From positions 2,604,001 to 2,668,000 of the forward strand of contig PYIU01000007.1 in assembly GCA_003415625.1 (NCBI GenBank): a DNA stretch of 64,000 nucleotides, written 5' to 3'. Positions 59,791-64,000 of this stretch are shown here, piece after piece (within the stretch, counting starts at the first letter, position 1; every line of letters begins with the position of its first letter). This DNA comes from Aquanectria penicillioides. Taxonomy: Eukaryota > Ascomycota > Sordariomycetes > Hypocreales > Nectriaceae. A program made the position numbers and the translations under genes. The notes beneath the pieces are model-generated. The model searched no databases and was not told where the DNA came from. It was given only the letters and a program-made list of their open reading frames with translations.

Positions 59791-61343
59791 AAGAGCTAAA
59801 AATAATTTAAATTTATAGACTTAATAAAATGCATTTAAATATAATAAAGTTAAGATTTATAAGAATGTATAATTAAGGAAATACTAAAAGGCTTATAGCT
59901 TTAATATTTAATATTATAAAAATAGTAAAGAAATAAAGTATTAATACAATAAAATTTATTAATTTAATGCTACTATAGTAGCTATTAGCTAAAAGGCAAA
60001 ATAATAAAATAAGCTATAAAATAGTAAAATAAACTTTAAAATAATTTTAATTATTTTATCTATTAAAGATAAGGGTTTTTAGTAGATAAAAAGGTGCCTA
60101 TAGTATATTTACTTAATATAACTTTAATAGCAATATATTGCTTATTTTTTTTCTATAATGCAAAAATTAATTTTATAGTTTAAAATATAAAAATAAAGTG
60201 CTAAATTAAACTCTTACCTTTTTCTTAATGTTATTGCCTTAAATATAATTTAAGAAAAACAATACTATAAAAAGGGCAGCAAAAGGGCTATTTTGCAACT
60301 TAAATTAATAAAATAAATTATAAAATAGTAAAATAAAGTGCAAAACAATAATATAAATATATTTATATAAAGCAATAGTAGCCATTAGGGTTATAGCGCT
60401 TATAGCATTGCTTTAAGGCGCTAAAGTGCTTCTAGCACTTACTATCATTTTGGCCTATAAGGGCTAATAATAGATAGGCAAGGCAGGGCATTAGCTATTA
60501 CTAGAAGGCACTATATAAAGTAAAACTATTAAATAAAGCTTAAAAATTAATTTAAAAATACTTATAGTTTAGCAGTATACTTAACTGCAATAGAAAGTTC
60601 TTTTGCCTAAGCTATATAAATAGCTTAGGCCTATATACAACCCTATTATTAATTTATATTACTAAAATAAAGTTAGTAATATATAATTTGGTTTTAAGCT
60701 ATAAAATAACTTATAGTAGGGGCGATAAGAAGTTAGTAAAGGGGGGGATAGCTTATTAAATGAATTATTATTATTATAAATAATTAGTAAGAAAAGAGCT
60801 ATAAAATCCAAAAATAAACTGCAAAATTCAATTTTAAATTATAAAATTCAATTTTAAACTGCAAAATTAACTTATAATATAGTATATATATATATATATA
60901 TATATTTACTAAAACAACTATAGTTAGTATATATAAGTTAAAGACTAAAAATACTATAAAGATATATATATAAAATTATATTAGAGCTAAAAAAAGAAAA
61001 AAGAAAAGAAGTTTAAAATAAAGGAATAAATCACTTTATTTATAGGCAAGAATCCTTTTATAGAAATAAAAAGTAAGATTAAAGTAAAGTAATTTAAAAA
61101 ATGCTTTTTATTATAATTTATAACTATTTTATTATTTCTATCTATTAAATAAATAGTATTTATAGAGTAATTAAAAATGCCTATATACAATAATAAACAT
61201 TAAATAAATAATACTAATAAAAATGCAATAAATATAAAAATAAAATAGAAGCATAAAATAAAAATAAAAAGCTATAAATAAAGTATAGAATTAATAAATA
61301 AACAGTAAATAAAAAATATATTAAACCTACTTTTAGCAAATCT
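59791..61343 (+). other. Non-coding tail of the first element with degenerate repeats
   Basis: About 1.5 kb between pol and the polypurine tract, longer than usual for copia. It contains short degenerate tandem units (for example around 60800-60865 and 60000-60050), a (TA)n tract at about 60884-60905, and a less AT-rich island at about 60365-60500 that keeps GCGC, GGCGC and GGCAAGGCAGGGC-type words. No gene is seen. Confidence 0.6.
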
Positions 61344-61350
61344 AAAGGGG
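61344..61350 (+). other. Polypurine tract of the first element
   Basis: AAAGGGG, two bases before the 3' LTR; the position and composition fit a plus-strand priming site. Confidence 0.6.
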
Positions 61351-61352
61351 TA

Positions 61353-61576
61353 TATTAAACCTAAGGTATTCTATATATAGGGAAACACCAAAATGCACTT
61401 TAGATTATAGAAATAAAGCTTGGAATAATTAGATAAAGGTTATATAAATATAATGTAGCTCTATTAGGTCTAGCGCAACCCGACCCCTCTTTTGGAGCCT
61501 GAGCGATAAAGTAAGGCTGGGGGGGACAGAAAGAAAACAAGAATACACACAATTACATAACTGGTTCGGTTCAACA
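61353..61576 (+). repeat. 3' LTR of the first element, half mutated
   Basis: 224 bp. The first half (to about 61455) has many C-to-T and G-to-A changes relative to the 5' LTR (TATTAAACCTAAGG for TGTTAAACCCGAGG). The second half is nearly unchanged. Confidence 0.93.
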
Positions 61577-61581
61577 AATGT
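61577..61581. repeat. Target-site duplication AATGT, right
   Basis: Matches 54806-54810; it proves that the first element inserted as one unit. Confidence 0.93.
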
Positions 61582-61619
61582 ATACTAAAATTGCCGCCTT
61601 TTCAGTACAATACAGTTTC

Positions 61620-61849
61620 TATTAAACCCGAGGTATCCTGTACACGGGGAAATACCAGGACGCACTTCAGATTATAGAAACGAAGCTTGGAATGATTGGA
61701 TGAAGGTCATATAAATACAATATAGCTCTATTAGGTCTAGCGCAACCCAACCCCTCTTTTAGAGCCTAAGCAATAAAGCAAGGCTAGAAGAAACAAAAAG
61801 AAGAAAAAAACAAGAATACAGACAATTATACAACTAATTCAGTTTAACA
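61620..61849 (+). repeat. 5' LTR of the second copy
   Basis: Starts TATTAAACCCGAGG and ends TTTAACA. The first 70 bases are close to the unmutated 5' LTR of the first element; the second half is strongly mutated, the reverse of the pattern in the 3' LTR of the first element. Confidence 0.9.
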
Positions 61850-64000
61850 ATTAAAAGTCTTAAAGCTATATTTATTAATATAGCTATAACTATTTAATTA
61901 AGCTCTAAAAGTAAGAAATAAACTTTATATCCTAATTTTAAACTAAATATATAAAATAACTTTAAAGATCTATATTCTTAATAACTTAAATAATTAAAAA
62001 ACCTTTAAATAAAGCTATAAAGTAAAAATTACTATAGAATAAATTAAAAAGCTTAAAATCCTTAAGGACTCTTTTTAGTTTAAGACTATTTAAATTTTTA
62101 AGCCTATAATGCTAATTGCTATAAAATACTTTATAAAAGAGAAAGCTAAGGCTAAAAGCTTAAGATTAAAGTTTATTTAATTAATATAAAGGGCAATTAT
62201 AATAATAGAGCTACTTTTTAAAGACTAAAAACTATTAAAATATAAGCTTATAATATTTTACTATAATTAAAAAAATATAAAATTAAAGTAAATAAAATTT
62301 ATAATATTTTTAATTAAATAATAAAGAAAATAAACCTTTATTATATTTAAATATATTTATCTATAATAAATAAAGGGAATAATAATAATAATATTATAAA
62401 ATTCTATAATAACTTTAAAGCTATATATAGAATTAATAATGCATTAAAAGGAAAATAAGCTTAAAAATGCTATTTTAAAGTACTAAAATAGACTTTAAAC
62501 CTTAAAATTATTTAATAAAATTAAATTATTAATTAAAAATAGTCTATAAAAATTATAACTATAAGAAATATTGCTAAAGCCTTATACTTAAATATATAGT
62601 TTATAGACTTAAAATAATACCTTAAAAGTTACTTTTAAATATTTCTTTAAATTACTAAAGTATAATATAAAGATACTATTAAGAAAAGTACCTATATATT
62701 AATTGCTTTTACTTTAAGTTTTAAATATAAAATTAAAAAAAGAAAAGAAACTAAAAAAAAGCAATATAAAGCTTTAGTATAAAAGGGGAACTTTAAATCT
62801 ATATTTTAAGGCTTAAACTTATCTTTTAAAAAATATTTTTATTTAAAGAGCTTATAACTTAAATAACTTAAGTTAAAAAAATAAAAATAAACTTTAAAAA
62901 AAGATAATTATTATATTTTATATAGAAAATTATACTTTAATGCTAATACCTAAAAGTATTAAATTGCATTCTCTAAAAATATATTTAAATAAATAAAAAG
63001 GTAAAAGTAAATAAATAAGAAATAGAAAATATAATTAAAAGATTAAATTAAAGTTTAAAAACTATATAAAAAGCTTAAAAAGTAAATTATATAATTAATT
63101 AAAGATTTAAACTAATAATTAATATTATAAATTTTAATCTTAAATTCTATAGCTATTTTTCTTATTTTATATAGTAAATACCTATTATAAATCTTAATTA
63201 TATTTAACTTAAGGATAATACTATATATTTTTAATAATAAAAAGAAATTTAAAAATCTTAAATTAGCTTTATTTAATAAAGTTATTTTTATTAAATTAAA
63301 AAACCTTTTAATTTTAAGATATAAAAATATAAAAATTAAAGTTTAAAACCTATAAAGTAAAGCTTATTTCTTTATTTTAAAGTATATTACTTATTGCCTA
63401 TAAATTAAAATAAATTTAATCTTATTAAAAAGACTCTATTAATATAATTATTAATAGAATTAAAAAAATAAAGATAATATTTTAAAATATAAAAATAGGC
63501 AAGCTTTATATAGATTAAAGATTGCCTATAATTAATATATTTTAAATTATAAGCCTATTACTTAAAAATAAAGCTTATTTATAATAAGTAAACCTTATTA
63601 TAATTTATAAATACTAAAATATTTATAATAAGTAAAAGCTATAAAATAGTACTATTAATTAAATTATTTAGGACCTAAAGCATTAAAATACTTAATTAAT
63701 TATATTATTAATATAAAGATTAAAGGCTTAATAATAGTTAAATATAATACTTATAGATTAAGCAAAATAAAATATTAAAAGCACTATAAACTATAAATAT
63801 AAAGCTTAATTCCTAAAGAGTAAGTTTCTTTAGACTTTTATAACTTTTAATTTAATATAATAAACCTTTCTTTATATACTATTATAATAGATTATGCATT
63901 AAGAATATATTAAAACTATTACTTTAAAAATTAAAAAAAGAATAATTATTATTAATACTATAAAACTTTACTTAAATATTAAAAATAAAATATAGAATTA
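61620..64000 (+). mobile_element. Second copy of the same copia-type element, cut by the window end
   Basis: It starts with an LTR at 61620-61849 (230 bp, slightly longer through a few added purines near 61790-61810) and continues with an internal region collinear with 55035-57186 of the first copy. Nearly all differences from the first copy are C/T or G/A transitions. It lies in the same orientation, 43 bp after the first element. The rest of the element, including its 3' LTR and target-site duplication, lies outside the window. Confidence 0.92.

Larger units (their letters stand above)
54811..61576 (+). mobile_element. Complete Ty1/copia-type LTR retrotransposon, RIP-mutated
   Basis: The element spans 6766 bp. 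It begins TGTTAAACCC and ends TTCAACA, is bounded by LTRs of exactly 224 bp each (54811-55034 and 61353-61576) and is flanked by AATGT on both sides. A purine tract AAAGGGG (61344-61350) lies next to the 3' LTR, as expected for the polypurine tract. The internal region retains, in one frame, a reverse transcriptase landmark with the pattern YIDNI (58870-58884, copia YVDDI family) and a C-terminal RNase H landmark (59641-59786), in the order RT then RNase H typical of copia pol. All reading frames are broken by many stops arising from C-to-T and G-to-A changes. The element is inactive. About 1.5 kb between RNase H and the 3' LTR has no recognised content. Confidence 0.93.

Noticed and set aside
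60987..61190. 67-codon open frame on the minus strand in the AT-rich block
   Set aside because: It lies within the RIP-mutated retrotransposon tail and is Ile/Asn/Phe/Lys-rich as expected for random AT-rich sequence.
54811..64000. Centromere or mitochondrial DNA insertion as an explanation of the AT-rich block
   Set aside because: The LTRs, target-site duplication, copia pol landmarks and the transition pattern between the two copies explain it as RIP-mutated retrotransposons. Whether it borders a larger centromeric or subtelomeric block cannot be seen from this window.

Overview
The window comes from a filamentous ascomycete, most likely a sordariomycete. The evidence is short introns with GTAnGT donors, CTAAC-type branch points and yAG acceptors, CT-rich leaders, ascomycete protein families (LaeA-like methyltransferase, YPD1-type phosphorelay protein, SAL1-type carrier), and a terminal AT-rich block with the footprint of repeat-induced point mutation (RIP). 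Placement in Hypocreales is only a guess.

Layout. Twelve protein-coding genes lie between 0.9 and 50.5 kb, widely spaced: a WDR48/Bun107-type WD40 protein (905-4354, +); a mitochondrial S-adenosylmethionine carrier (4724-5572, -); an 81-residue protein with a 28-nt first exon (6631-7035, -); a Ser-rich protein of unknown function (9068-9696, -); cyclin C (16353-17410, -), divergent from a Ca2+-regulated mitochondrial carrier of the SAL1/SCaMC type (18306-20746, +); an eight-exon methyltransferase (21972-23364, +); a single-pass membrane protein with repeated SGD motifs (26069-28367, +); a BTB protein (29679-31276, -), divergent from a tRNA(Ile)-lysidine synthetase-type protein (35518-37638, +); an acidic protein with a Cys/His motif (40246-41091, -); a coiled-coil protein (44390-46042, -); a 2H phosphoesterase (47554-48273, -); and the histidine phosphotransfer protein YPD1 (49818-50478, -). 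Counted singly that makes fourteen loci with the two small unknowns. The neighbours are housekeeping or regulatory genes with no obvious shared pathway, and no operon-like or biosynthetic cluster is apparent. The spaces between them are long (up to 6.2 kb), gene-free and rich in microsatellites.

Right end. From 54.8 kb the sequence changes abruptly to a very AT-rich block. It is a complete 6.77-kb Ty1/copia-type LTR retrotransposon (54811-61576) with two 224-bp LTRs and an AATGT target-site duplication, then a 43-bp spacer and a second copy of the same element (61620 to beyond the window end). Both are destroyed by C-to-T and G-to-A changes, with CpA/TpG almost absent.

Two observations stand out. 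Five genes carry six apparent single-base losses, always losses and mostly in short homopolymers, each restored in frame by one base; this looks like systematic base under-calling in the assembly rather than pseudogenes. The RIP damage fades toward the ends of each repeat copy, leaving an almost unmutated island around the 43-bp spacer. I found no previously undescribed defence or metabolic system, no rRNA or tRNA gene and no CRISPR array.
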